Assembly (NCBI GenBank): GCA_036257535.1
Contig: DATAFJ010000055.1
Location: 1-56,209, forward strand
Source: DATAEE01 sp036257535
GTDB taxonomy: Bacteria; Acidobacteriota; Vicinamibacteria; Vicinamibacterales; 2-12-FULL-66-21
Direction: 5' to 3'
Length of the DNA: 56,209 nucleotides
The position numbers and the translations under genes are program-made. The notes beneath the pieces are model-generated. The model saw only the letters and a program-made list of their open reading frames with translations, was not told where the DNA came from and searched no databases. Of the stretch, positions 1 to 7,451 are shown one piece after another (positions within the stretch are counted from its first letter, which is position 1; each line of letters starts with the position of its first letter).

Positions 1-71
1 CGAAGCTGCGCGCGATGATGCCATTCGTGAACCCGGTGACGGCGCGGCCCAGGGAAGGAGTGCTGGTGTGA
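1..71 (+). CDS. C-terminal end of an upstream gene (partial)
   Basis: From base 3 a frame stays open to a TGA at 69-71 and would encode a 22-residue tail with the motif MMPFVNPVTARPREG. The stop overlaps the GTG start of the aminotransferase gene at 68 (GTGA), the same coupling arrangement used by many gene pairs in this window, which supports a real upstream gene. Too little is visible to name the product. Confidence 0.4.
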   Translation, partial: KLRAMMPFVNPVTARPREGVLV

Positions 72-1009
72 GCGGGATCGGTCCTGTCTGGCTGAACGGC
101 CGGCTGCTGCCGGCATCCGAGGCGACGCTTCCCTTCCTGACGCCGGCGCTGCATTACGGCGTCGCCGTCTTCGAAGGGATTCGCGCCTACGCGACGCCGC
201 GCGGGCCGGCCATCTTCCGCCTCGGCGATCACATGCGGCGGCTGATCGAGTCGGCGCACATTCTCGGCTTCCGCGAGCTTCCGTACACGGCCGACGAGCT
301 GTCGGATGCCGCGCGCGCCACGGTTGCCGCGAGCGGCCTCGAGGCCTGCTACATCCGCCCGCTCATTTATCTTGCCGAGGGAGGCTGGAACCTGACGGTC
401 GACTCGGGCCGGCCGCACGTGGGGATCGCCGTCTGGCGCTGGAACGCGTATCTGGGCGAGGACGCGCTCCACGAGGGCGTGCGCGCGAACATCTCGTCGT
501 TCACGCGGCTTCACCCGAACGCCTCGATGACGAAGGCGAAGATCGCCGGCAACTACGTGAACTCGGTGCTCGCCAAGACGGAGTCGGTTCGCCTCGGGTT
601 CGAGGAAACGATCATGCTCGACCCGCAGGGCTACGTCGCCGAATGCTCCGGCGAAAACCTGTTCGTCGTCCGCCAGGGCGAGCTCGTCACGCCGCCGCCG
701 GGGGCGGTGCTCGAAGGCCTGACGCGCGACACGGTCATCCAGCTCGCCGGCGACCTCGGGTTCGACATCACGGAGCAGACGATCTCGCGCGACGCGCTCT
801 ACACGGCGGACGAAGTGTTCGTCACGGGTACGGCTGCCGAGGTAATCGGGCTGCGAGAGATCGACTTCAGGACGATCGGCGCGGGGCGCACGGGGCCGAT
901 CACACGCGCGCTGCAGGATGCGTATCGATCGCTCGTCGCGGGCGACCACCCGCGATCGAGCGAGTGGCTCGACTACGTGGCCCCTGCTCAGGAATCCACA
1001 ATCGGGTAA
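68..1009 (+). CDS. ilvE: Branched-chain amino acid aminotransferase (class IV PLP enzyme)
   Basis: The 313-residue product has the usual length and fold signature of class IV PLP aminotransferases that interconvert Leu, Ile and Val with their 2-oxo acids. N-terminal LHYG and VFEGIRAY motifs are followed by the PLP lysine in TKAKIAGNY (about K158), then ECSGENLF and the TGTAAEV phosphate-binding segment near residue 255. Start is GTG at 68, preceded by a purine-rich AGGGAAGGAG at 51-60; no ATG lies upstream in frame. The gene overlaps the stop of the preceding gene by GTGA. D-amino acid or aminodeoxychorismate activity is possible within the fold, but the N-terminal motifs favour IlvE. Confidence 0.9.
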   Translation: MSGIGPVWLNGRLLPASEATLPFLTPALHYGVAVFEGIRAYATPRGPAIFRLGDHMRRLIESAHILGFRELPYTADELSDAARATVAASGLEACYIRPLIYLAEGGWNLTVDSGRPHVGIAVWRWNAYLGEDALHEGVRANISSFTRLHPNASMTKAKIAGNYVNSVLAKTESVRLGFEETIMLDPQGYVAECSGENLFVVRQGELVTPPPGAVLEGLTRDTVIQLAGDLGFDITEQTISRDALYTADEVFVTGTAAEVIGLREIDFRTIGAGRTGPITRALQDAYRSLVAGDHPRSSEWLDYVAPAQESTIG

Positions 1010-1075
1010 CGGTCAATCAGCCCGACGTTCTGACGCTAAGGGCCGCACGCAGGTTATGCTCTTGCGAGCGTCCTC

Positions 1076-2284
1076 ATGAAGATCGTCGACGGCAAGGTCA
1101 TCGTCTGTGGCCCGGGACGGAATTTCGTCACGCTGAAACTCGTGACCGAGGACGGCGTGACCGGCGTCGGCGACGCCACGCTCAACGGCCGCGAGCTCGC
1201 CGTCGCGAGCTACCTGAGCGATCACGTCGTCCCGCTCCTCATCGGCCGCGACGCGCGCCGCATCGAGGACACGTGGCAATACCTCTACAAAGGCGCGTAC
1301 TGGCGGCGCGGGCCGGTGACGATGACCGCGATTGCGGCCGTCGACACCGCGCTCTGGGACATCCTCGGAAAAAGCGTCAACCGGCCTGTCTACCAACTGC
1401 TCGGCGGCGCGTCGCGCGAGTCGGTGCTCGTCTACGGTCATGCGAACGGCCTGACGCTCGACGAGGCGATCGAAGCGGTCGCGCATTACCGAGGTCTCGG
1501 GTATCGCGCGATCCGCGCGCAATGCGGCGTACCCGGAGTGCCGCACGCCTACGGCGTCGGCCGCGGCACGCTGCAGTACGAGCCGGCGGAGAAAGGGCTG
1601 CCGCCCGAGACCTGCTGGAGCACCGAGCAGTACCTGTCGTTCGTTCCCAGGCTCTTCGAGCGCCTTCGCCAGGAGTTCGGCGAGGATGTGCACCTGCTTC
1701 ACGACGTCCACCATCGGCTCACGCCGATCGAAGCCGGACGCCTGGGCAAAAGCCTCGAGCCGTATCATCTCTTCTGGATGGAAGACCCGGTGCCGGCCGA
1801 GCTGCAGGAGGGCTTCCGGCTGATTCGCCATCACACGACGACGCCGATTGCCGTGGGCGAGGTGTTCAACTCGATCTACGATTGCGAGCTGCTGATTCGG
1901 GAGAACCTGATCGACTACATCAGGGCGACGGTCGTGCATGCGGGCGGAATAAGTCACCTGCGCAAGATTGCAAACCTGGCGGAGCTGCACCACGTGAAGA
2001 CCGGTTCGCACGGCGCGACCGATCTCAGCCCGATCTGCATGGCCGCCGCGTTGCATTTCGACCTGAGCGTCCACAACTTCGGCATCCAGGAGTACATGCG
2101 CCACAGCGAGGAGACCGACCGCGTCTTCCCGCACTCGTACACGTTCGCGGATGGCGTGATGCATCCCGGCGATGCGCCGGGCCTCGGCGTCGACATCGAC
2201 GAGGCGCTGGCGGCGACGTACCCCTACGAGCGCGCGTATCTCCCGGTTGCCCGCAGGATCGACGGCACAGTGCACAGCTGGTAG
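1076..2284 (+). CDS. manD: D-mannonate dehydratase, enolase superfamily (ManD/RspA group)
   Basis: Predicted to dehydrate D-mannonate to 2-keto-3-deoxy-D-gluconate in the cytoplasm. The 402-residue length matches characterised ManD enzymes. Visible family signatures include YWRRGPVTM, RAQCGVPG followed by an aromatic-rich insertion, HDVHHRLTP, MEDPVP, GEVFNS and the KTGSHGATDLSP loop, arranged as capping domain, TIM barrel and C-terminal cap. The metal-binding acidic residues of the superfamily fall in the D-V-H, M-E-D and G-E-V strands. It lies 66 bp after ilvE. Some ManD-group proteins have low activity or act on gluconate, so the exact substrate is an inference; the family call is firm. 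Confidence 0.92.
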   Translation: MKIVDGKVIVCGPGRNFVTLKLVTEDGVTGVGDATLNGRELAVASYLSDHVVPLLIGRDARRIEDTWQYLYKGAYWRRGPVTMTAIAAVDTALWDILGKSVNRPVYQLLGGASRESVLVYGHANGLTLDEAIEAVAHYRGLGYRAIRAQCGVPGVPHAYGVGRGTLQYEPAEKGLPPETCWSTEQYLSFVPRLFERLRQEFGEDVHLLHDVHHRLTPIEAGRLGKSLEPYHLFWMEDPVPAELQEGFRLIRHHTTTPIAVGEVFNSIYDCELLIRENLIDYIRATVVHAGGISHLRKIANLAELHHVKTGSHGATDLSPICMAAALHFDLSVHNFGIQEYMRHSEETDRVFPHSYTFADGVMHPGDAPGLGVDIDEALAATYPYERAYLPVARRIDGTVHSW

Positions 2285-2332
2285 GCCACGGATTACGCGG
2301 AGCCCTGGGCCTTAGGCCCCGGGGGAGATGAC

Positions 2333-3250
2333 ATGACGACAACTCGTCGTGAGTTCTTGATCGGTATCGGGGCAGCCGGCACCGCCAGCTTCCTGGCGGA
2401 GGCGCGTCTCTTCGGGCAGGCACGCTCGAAGATCAAGTTCGGCTGCGCGGCCATCACCTGGGACGGCAACGACGTGCAGGCGATTCAGGACGTGTCGTCG
2501 CTCGGCTTTCCCGGAATCCAGCTCCGGTCGAACGTCGTGAAGGCGTACGGCGATCGGCCCGAGGCGCTGCGCGACCTCCTCGCGAAGCACAAGTTGACGA
2601 TGGCGGCGCTGTCGAGCGGAGACGTGCGAATCGATCCCGCGGTCGAACGTGAAGAGATCGAAAAGCATGCCGGTCACGCGAAATTCGTGCGCGCCGTAGG
2701 CGGCGTCTATCTGCAGCTGACCGATGCGCGCCCGAAGGGACGTCCGATCGTCGCCGACGACTACAAGCGGCTCGGACGCATGCTGACCGAAATCGGCAAG
2801 CGCGCCGCCGACGTTGGAATCCCGATCGGCTACCACAACCACATGAACAACCTCGGCGAGCGGCCGGACGAAGTGGGCTGGATACTCGATGCCGCCGATC
2901 CGAAGGTCGTGCGGCTGCAGCTCGACACAGCGCACTATCTGCAGGGCGGCGGCGACCCGGCCAGGGCGATCAGGGAGTATCGCGACCGCCTGATCTTCCT
3001 GCACATCAAGGATGTCGAATCGCCGGTCCCGGGCGCGACGGGCGACCTGTCGCGGTCCTACCGGTTCGTGGAACTCGGGCGAGGGAAAGTCGATCTCAAG
3101 GGTGTCTTCGCGGCGCTCGACGAGATAGGCTTCAAGGGCTGGGCGATCGTCGAGCTGGACAGCGTGCCGGACAAGGCGCGCACACCGAAGGACGCGAATG
3201 CGATCAGCAAGAAGTATCTCGAGAGCCTGGGATTTACTATCGGTGGTTAA
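2333..3250 (+). CDS. Exported sugar phosphate isomerase/epimerase-like TIM-barrel protein
   Basis: The 305-residue product begins with a Tat-like signal (TTRREFLIGIGAAGTASFL, cleavage probably near residue 28) followed by a xylose-isomerase-like/IolE-type TIM barrel. The barrel shows the metal-site pattern of the family, with IGYHNHMNN, LDTAHYLQGG, FLHIKDVE and a late VELD segment. Such proteins isomerise or epimerise sugars or keto-sugars, or in 3-ketoglycoside pathways act as lyases. A strong GGGGGAG ribosome site precedes ATG 2333. It is followed after an 84-bp repeat-bearing gap by an exported Gfo/Idh/MocA oxidoreductase, suggesting a shared periplasmic sugar-oxidation step. The substrate is not determinable. 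Confidence 0.8.
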   Translation: MTTTRREFLIGIGAAGTASFLAEARLFGQARSKIKFGCAAITWDGNDVQAIQDVSSLGFPGIQLRSNVVKAYGDRPEALRDLLAKHKLTMAALSSGDVRIDPAVEREEIEKHAGHAKFVRAVGGVYLQLTDARPKGRPIVADDYKRLGRMLTEIGKRAADVGIPIGYHNHMNNLGERPDEVGWILDAADPKVVRLQLDTAHYLQGGGDPARAIREYRDRLIFLHIKDVESPVPGATGDLSRSYRFVELGRGKVDLKGVFAALDEIGFKGWAIVELDSVPDKARTPKDANAISKKYLESLGFTIGG

Positions 3251-3330
3251 CTAATGCCTAATGCCTAATGCCGCAGGCCGAACCGGGCCGATTTTGGCAT
3301 TTGGCAGTCGGCATTAGGCATTTTTGGAGG
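3251..3330 (+). terminator. Heptad-repeat hairpin between two exported sugar genes
   Basis: Three tandem TAATGCC heptamers (3252-3272) are followed 37 bases later by their exact reverse complement (13-bp arms 3260-3272 and 3310-3322), then a T-run at 3321-3325 and GGAGG of the next gene. The hairpin could act as a partial intrinsic terminator. The tandem-word construction is unusual for a simple terminator and recurs with other words at 4691, 21671 and 51951. Confidence 0.5.
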
Positions 3331-3334
3331 CACC

Positions 3335-4690
3335 ATGAAACCGACGCGTCGTGACTTCATCCGAGTGGCGGGCGCCGGCGCTGCGGGCCTCGCGTTCGCT
3401 TCCGAGGCTCGTTCGCAGGGCCGCGTCGTCGGCGCCAACGATCGCGTCCGGGTCGGCATCGTCGGCTTCTCCGATCGCAGCCGCCAGGCGCTCATCCCCG
3501 CGTTCTACCGGCACGCCGCGGAGCTGAACTTCGAGATCGCCGCGGTGTCGGACATCTGGACGCGGCGGCAGGAGGAAGGGGCGGCGTTCATCGAGAAGTC
3601 GGGCGGCGCGCGCCCGGTTCTCTGTCGCAACAACGACGAGCTGTACGATCGCAAGGACATCGACGCCGTCATCGTCGCGACCGCGGACTTCCAGCACGCG
3701 CTCCACGCCGTCGAAGCCGTGCGTGCGGGACGCGACGCCTACGTCGAGAAGCCGCTCGCGAACACGATGGCCGATGCCCGCGCGGTTCGCGCCGCGGTGA
3801 AAGAGACGGGACGCGTCGTTCAGATCGGGACGCAGCGGCGCAGCTCGCCCAAGTATCAGCGGGCCCACGAGCTGCTGAACTCCGGGAAGTTCGGCGACGT
3901 CGTGATGGCGGAGATGACCTGGAACGTCAACCAGCCCGGGCGCTGGCGGAGGCCGGCGCTCGTCGCCGACCTGCGCGAGGCGGACGTCGACTGGAAGCGA
4001 TTCCTGATGAACCGGCCGCACGAGCCGTTCGACGCGCGGAAGTATCTCGAGTACCGCCTGTTCTGGCCGTACTCGTCCGGCATCCCCGACCAGTGGATGG
4101 TTCATCAGATCGACACCGTGCACTGGTTCACCGGCCTCCCCCGCCCCCGCAGCGTCGTGGCCAACGGCGGGATCTACCTGTGGCACGACGGCCGCAAGAA
4201 CTTCGACACGATGACGGCGGTCTTCGACTACGGCCCACTGAACGACTCGTCGAAGGGTTTCCAGGTGCTCTACGCGTCGCGCCAGACGAACGCGGCGGGC
4301 GACGTGAAGGAGATCTACTTCTCCAACGGCGGCACGCTGAACCTCGACACAGGTCAGGTGACGCCTGACGGCGGCCTCACGGAGAAGTACGCGGCCGAAA
4401 TGAACATGAAGCCGAACCAGCTCGCGCCGTTCTCGATCGACGATCCGGGGACGAAGACGGTCACGGACGTCAACACCGGACTCGAGGATGGCACGTCGGC
4501 GAACGTGCGGAACTGGATGGAGTGCGTCCGCAGCCGGAAGACGCCGAACGCCGACATCGAAGCAGGCTACCGCCACTCGGTGGCGCTGTGCATGACGATC
4601 GCCGCGCTGCACACGGGCCAGCGCGTCACGTTCGACGACTCCACGCAGGAAGTCGTCGTGGGGGCGCCGACGGCCACGGCACGGAAATAA
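3335..4690 (+). CDS. Tat-exported Gfo/Idh/MocA-family oxidoreductase
   Basis: This 451-residue NAD(P)-dependent sugar dehydrogenase-fold protein has a twin-arginine signal (KPTRRDFIRVAGAGAAGLAF) and then a Rossmann domain starting VRVGIVGFSDRS. The family EKPLA motif (about residue 142), a C-terminal alpha/beta domain and the MVHQIDTVHWF helix follow. Its partners are probably periplasmic glycosides or lactones, with tightly bound cofactor as in glucose-fructose oxidoreductase. GGAGG lies 5 bases before ATG 3335. It sits between a Tat-exported TIM-barrel protein and a cytosolic Gfo/Idh/MocA paralog, suggesting a transport-linked oxidation and reduction pathway. The substrate is unknown. Confidence 0.85.
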   Translation: MKPTRRDFIRVAGAGAAGLAFASEARSQGRVVGANDRVRVGIVGFSDRSRQALIPAFYRHAAELNFEIAAVSDIWTRRQEEGAAFIEKSGGARPVLCRNNDELYDRKDIDAVIVATADFQHALHAVEAVRAGRDAYVEKPLANTMADARAVRAAVKETGRVVQIGTQRRSSPKYQRAHELLNSGKFGDVVMAEMTWNVNQPGRWRRPALVADLREADVDWKRFLMNRPHEPFDARKYLEYRLFWPYSSGIPDQWMVHQIDTVHWFTGLPRPRSVVANGGIYLWHDGRKNFDTMTAVFDYGPLNDSSKGFQVLYASRQTNAAGDVKEIYFSNGGTLNLDTGQVTPDGGLTEKYAAEMNMKPNQLAPFSIDDPGTKTVTDVNTGLEDGTSANVRNWMECVRSRKTPNADIEAGYRHSVALCMTIAALHTGQRVTFDDSTQEVVVGAPTATARK

Positions 4691-4719
4691 CGGGTGCATC
4701 GGGTGCACCTAATGCACCT
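4691..4719. repeat. Short word-repeat palindrome before the second Gfo/Idh/MocA gene
   Basis: GGGTGCA occurs twice in tandem (4692-4706) and its reverse complement TGCACC follows at 4713-4718. The arms GGTGCAT (4693-4699) and ATGCACC (4712-4718) are perfect, and the central GGTGCACC (4702-4709) is itself palindromic. The element fills the gap between the stop codon and the next ribosome site. No function is evident beyond a possible RNA hairpin. Confidence 0.4.
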
Positions 4720-4728
4720 GAAGAGAGC

Positions 4729-5745
4729 GTGAGAGTAGGGATCCTCGGCAGCGGCAACATCAGCGACACCCACGCGCGCGCCGCTGCCGACATACCGGGC
4801 GTCCAGGTCGTCGCCGTCTACGGCCGCAATCGTGAGAAGGCGGGACTGCTCGCGAATCGAGCCGGCGCCGTCTCGTACAACGATCTCGATCGCTTCCTCG
4901 CCCATCGGCCGATGGACCTCGTCGCCATCGGCAGCCCGTCGGGCCTCCATGCCGAGCACGGCGTCGCCGTCGCGCAGCGAGGCCTGCATGTCCTCGTCGA
5001 AAAGCCAATCGACATCACGGTGGAACGGGCCGATGCGCTCATCGACGCGGCGGATCGCGCCGGAGTCAAGCTCGCCGTCTTCTTTCAGGACCGCCTGAAG
5101 CCGGCGGTTGTTCGGATGAAGAACCTCATCGAGACCGGCCGGCTCGGGACGCCGGTTCTCGCCTCGGGTTACGTGAAGTGGTACAGGCCGCCCGAGTACT
5201 ACGGCGGCTCGCGATGGCGCGGCACGTGGGCGCTCGACGGCGGCGGCGCGCTGATGAACCAGGGCATTCACACGGTTGACGTGCTGCTGAACCTCTTCGG
5301 ACCTGTCGCGCGGGTCTCGGCGCGGGCGGCGACGCGGCTGCACCAGATCGAGGTCGAGGACACCGCCGTCGCCACGCTGGAGTTCGCGAGCAGCGCGCTC
5401 GGCATCATCGAGGTGGCAACGTCGATCTATCCCGGTTACGCGCGCAGGGTCGAGGTGACGGGATCGGAGGGTACGCTCGTCCTCGATCAGGATCGGCTGG
5501 TCAGCGCGGACCTTCGCTCGCCGATAGACGCGGCCGAGCTCGACGCGCCGGCCGGCGCCGGCGAAAGCGCGACGTCACCGGTGGTTTCGGACGTCACGCC
5601 GCACCGGCGCATCTTCGAGGACTTCATCCGCGCGATCGAGACAAACGGCACGCCGGCGTGCGACGGGCGAGAAGGGCGAAAAAGCGTGGCGGTCGTTCAG
5701 GCCGTTTACGAGTCGGCGCGGACGGGCCAGGCGGTCGTCGTTTGA
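4729..5745 (+). CDS. Cytosolic Gfo/Idh/MocA-family oxidoreductase
   Basis: Reading from GTG 4729 gives 338 residues beginning VRVGILGSGNISDTHARA, a Rossmann fold right at the N-terminus, so upstream in-frame codons overlapping the previous gene are not used. AAGAGAG lies just before the GTG. The VEKPIDIT motif (about residue 93) and MNQGIHTVDVLLNLFG helix are classic for the family. No signal peptide is present, in contrast to the paralog immediately upstream, so it probably acts on an imported keto-sugar or inositol-like compound. The gene ends at 5745, directly abutting the convergent DUF1801 gene with no gap. Confidence 0.88.
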   Translation: MRVGILGSGNISDTHARAAADIPGVQVVAVYGRNREKAGLLANRAGAVSYNDLDRFLAHRPMDLVAIGSPSGLHAEHGVAVAQRGLHVLVEKPIDITVERADALIDAADRAGVKLAVFFQDRLKPAVVRMKNLIETGRLGTPVLASGYVKWYRPPEYYGGSRWRGTWALDGGGALMNQGIHTVDVLLNLFGPVARVSARAATRLHQIEVEDTAVATLEFASSALGIIEVATSIYPGYARRVEVTGSEGTLVLDQDRLVSADLRSPIDAAELDAPAGAGESATSPVVSDVTPHRRIFEDFIRAIETNGTPACDGREGRKSVAVVQAVYESARTGQAVVV

Positions 5746-6204
5746 CTATTTGGATGCACGTCTCGGGCGCTGCTTCGCGGACACGCTCCGGACGATGAGA
5801 CGGCCGGCGCGCTTCGGCCCGAACGGTTCCGATTTCTCGATTGCGTGAGCCATCAGGGCGCGCACGGCAGGTGCATCGAGCATGGCGGCCGTCTCCAGCC
5901 TGATGCTTCGCACGCGGCTGCCGCTCCCTTTCAGCAGCCGATCCGGATCGGGCAGACCCGCGCCGTTCAGAAAGAACAGGTTGACCCATTTCGGGTAGAG
6001 CGCGATCGAGAACACCGCCTCCGACGCGCGCTCGCTCGGACCGAACCCGATGACGAGCGCATTGTAGTTGTCGTAGACGATTTGCACGGCGCCCGGCAGG
6101 CGGGCCTGCATCTTCTTCAGGGCCGCCCGCGCGACCGCGGAGACTTCCGGCGAGTACTTGGCCATCGACCGGGCGAGCTGCCGTTCCGCCCCGACCTCAG
6201 TCAT
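5746..6204 (-). CDS. DUF1801 domain protein
   Basis: The 152-residue product matches the small DUF1801 family (YdhG-like fold), with the conserved KMQARLPGAVQIVYDNYNALVIGF stretch split over residues about 30-53 and YPKWVNLFFLNGAGLPDP near 80. Function of the family is not established. Start ATG 6204 is preferred over the long upstream extension because that extension lies antisense-shifted inside the lipoprotein gene. The start shares one base with the lipoprotein stop (TGATG), so translation is probably coupled. The basic, Arg/Lys-rich C-terminus is typical. Confidence 0.75.
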   Translation of the reverse strand: MTEVGAERQLARSMAKYSPEVSAVARAALKKMQARLPGAVQIVYDNYNALVIGFGPSERASEAVFSIALYPKWVNLFFLNGAGLPDPDRLLKGSGSRVRSIRLETAAMLDAPAVRALMAHAIEKSEPFGPKRAGRLIVRSVSAKQRPRRASK

Positions 6205-6605
6205 CACCGAGTGACGCGAAGCGTCGCACGATAGTCCTCCGGCGGAATCGTCCCGGAACCGAAGGGATACGGAAAAAGCGCGACGAGCGCGATCGTGAGG
6301 CCTTCGTGCCGCACGGGCTCCATGCTGCCCGTGTGCAGTTCGTATGCAGTCCTGGCGAAGCCGGGACCGGTGACTTCGATATTCACAATCGCATCGCCGC
6401 CCTGAACGCAGACCACGTCGCTCGGACACCGTGAATCGCCGCTCACGCGATCGAAGAGGACGGTGATTGGCTCGTCCTCGATGGTGGCCGCTTCGCCCGG
6501 CGCGAGCACGAACGCCTGGTCGAGCGGCACCGTGGGCCCGGTGGGGCTGTCGGTGCAACCTGTCAGGAGAAAGCCGAAGACGACAAGAAGAATCCCGTAG
6601 CGCAT
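6204..6605 (-). CDS. Small hypothetical lipoprotein
   Basis: This 133-residue protein has a clear type II signal peptide: a hydrophobic stretch RYGILLVVFGFLLTGC with lipobox LTGC at residue about 17, followed by a Ser/Thr/Pro linker. The mature part is a predicted beta-rich domain with a CPSDVVC pair that could form a disulfide. It should be anchored to a membrane facing the periplasm. No function can be assigned. It is the first gene of a two-gene unit with the DUF1801 protein. Confidence 0.7.
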   Translation of the reverse strand: MRYGILLVVFGFLLTGCTDSPTGPTVPLDQAFVLAPGEAATIEDEPITVLFDRVSGDSRCPSDVVCVQGGDAIVNIEVTGPGFARTAYELHTGSMEPVRHEGLTIALVALFPYPFGSGTIPPEDYRATLRVTR

Positions 6606-6683
6606 GGGCCCTCGTCGGCAGGGGTAGCGCCTTCTACGTTACCAGAGGTCGGATGCGGACCAGAAGGCCTGAAAGTGTAAGAC

Positions 6684-7451
6684 CTAAACCCTTCGATAGC
6701 CCAGCGTTGCGCCACCTTCGATCGGCAATGCCACTCCTGTAATGAACGACGCGGCGGGTGACGCGAGAAAGAAGATCGCCGACGCGATCTCTTCCGCCGA
6801 TGCAAGGCGACCCGTGAGATGCATGGCGGCCTGACCGCGCAGCACGGCGTCGGAATCGGGCAGCGTCGCCGCCCATTCGCGCATGAGCGGCGTGTTCACG
6901 CCAGCCGGGCACACGCAGTTGACGCGAATTCCCGAGCGCGCCAGCTCGATGGCGAGCGCCTTCGTGAGCGACACGAGCGCCCCTTTCGAGGCCACATACG
7001 CTGCGCCGCGATCCTGGCCGACGAGCGCGGTCATCGACGCCACGAACACGATCGTTCCCTTCGAACGCCGCAGCGCCGGTAGCGCCGCGCGCACCGCGTG
7101 GAACGGCCCCTTCAGGTTGACGTCGACGATGCGGTCCCATTCGTCTTCAGTGTACTCGTCGATGGCGCGGGCGAAGTGGATGCCGGCGTTGCTCACGAGC
7201 ACGTCGAGGCCGCCGAAGGCGGCATCGGCCGCTTCAACCGCCCGCTCGACGTCCGCGCGGACCGACACGTCACCTTCAATAGCAAGCGCGCGGGCGCGGT
7301 GTGACTGCACTTCCGCTGCCGCTGACGCGAGCGCGGCGCGATCGCGGTCGAAAAGCGCCACCGCGGCGCCGGCGTCGGCGAACTTCTTCGCGGTCGCGAG
7401 GCCGATCCCCTTCGCCGCGCCCGTGATCAGGACGCTCTTGTCCGTGAACAT
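6684..7451 (-). CDS. SDR-family NAD(P)-dependent oxidoreductase
   Basis: From ATG 7451 the product is 255 residues. It has the Rossmann cofactor motif TGAAKGIG (about residue 10), NNAG-equivalent SNAGIHFA, catalytic Ser (VASMTA) and YVASK (Tyr and Lys near 150-154), and a C-terminal GVALPIEGG segment. Enzymes of this length reduce or oxidise sugars, polyols or keto-acids. It is the last gene of a seven-gene minus-strand operon and overlaps the 3' end of the solute-binding-protein gene by 25 bases. Together with the second SDR in the operon it is a candidate 2-keto-3-deoxy-L-fuconate dehydrogenase, but that is inference. Confidence 0.87.
   Translation of the reverse strand: MFTDKSVLITGAAKGIGLATAKKFADAGAAVALFDRDRAALASAAAEVQSHRARALAIEGDVSVRADVERAVEAADAAFGGLDVLVSNAGIHFARAIDEYTEDEWDRIVDVNLKGPFHAVRAALPALRRSKGTIVFVASMTALVGQDRGAAYVASKGALVSLTKALAIELARSGIRVNCVCPAGVNTPLMREWAATLPDSDAVLRGQAAMHLTGRLASAEEIASAIFFLASPAASFITGVALPIEGGATLGYRRV

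Noticed and set aside
2285..2332. Hairpin GGGCC-TTA-GGCCC after manD as a terminator
   Set aside because: It overlaps the ribosome site of the next gene and has no T-run; co-transcription with the following gene is more likely.
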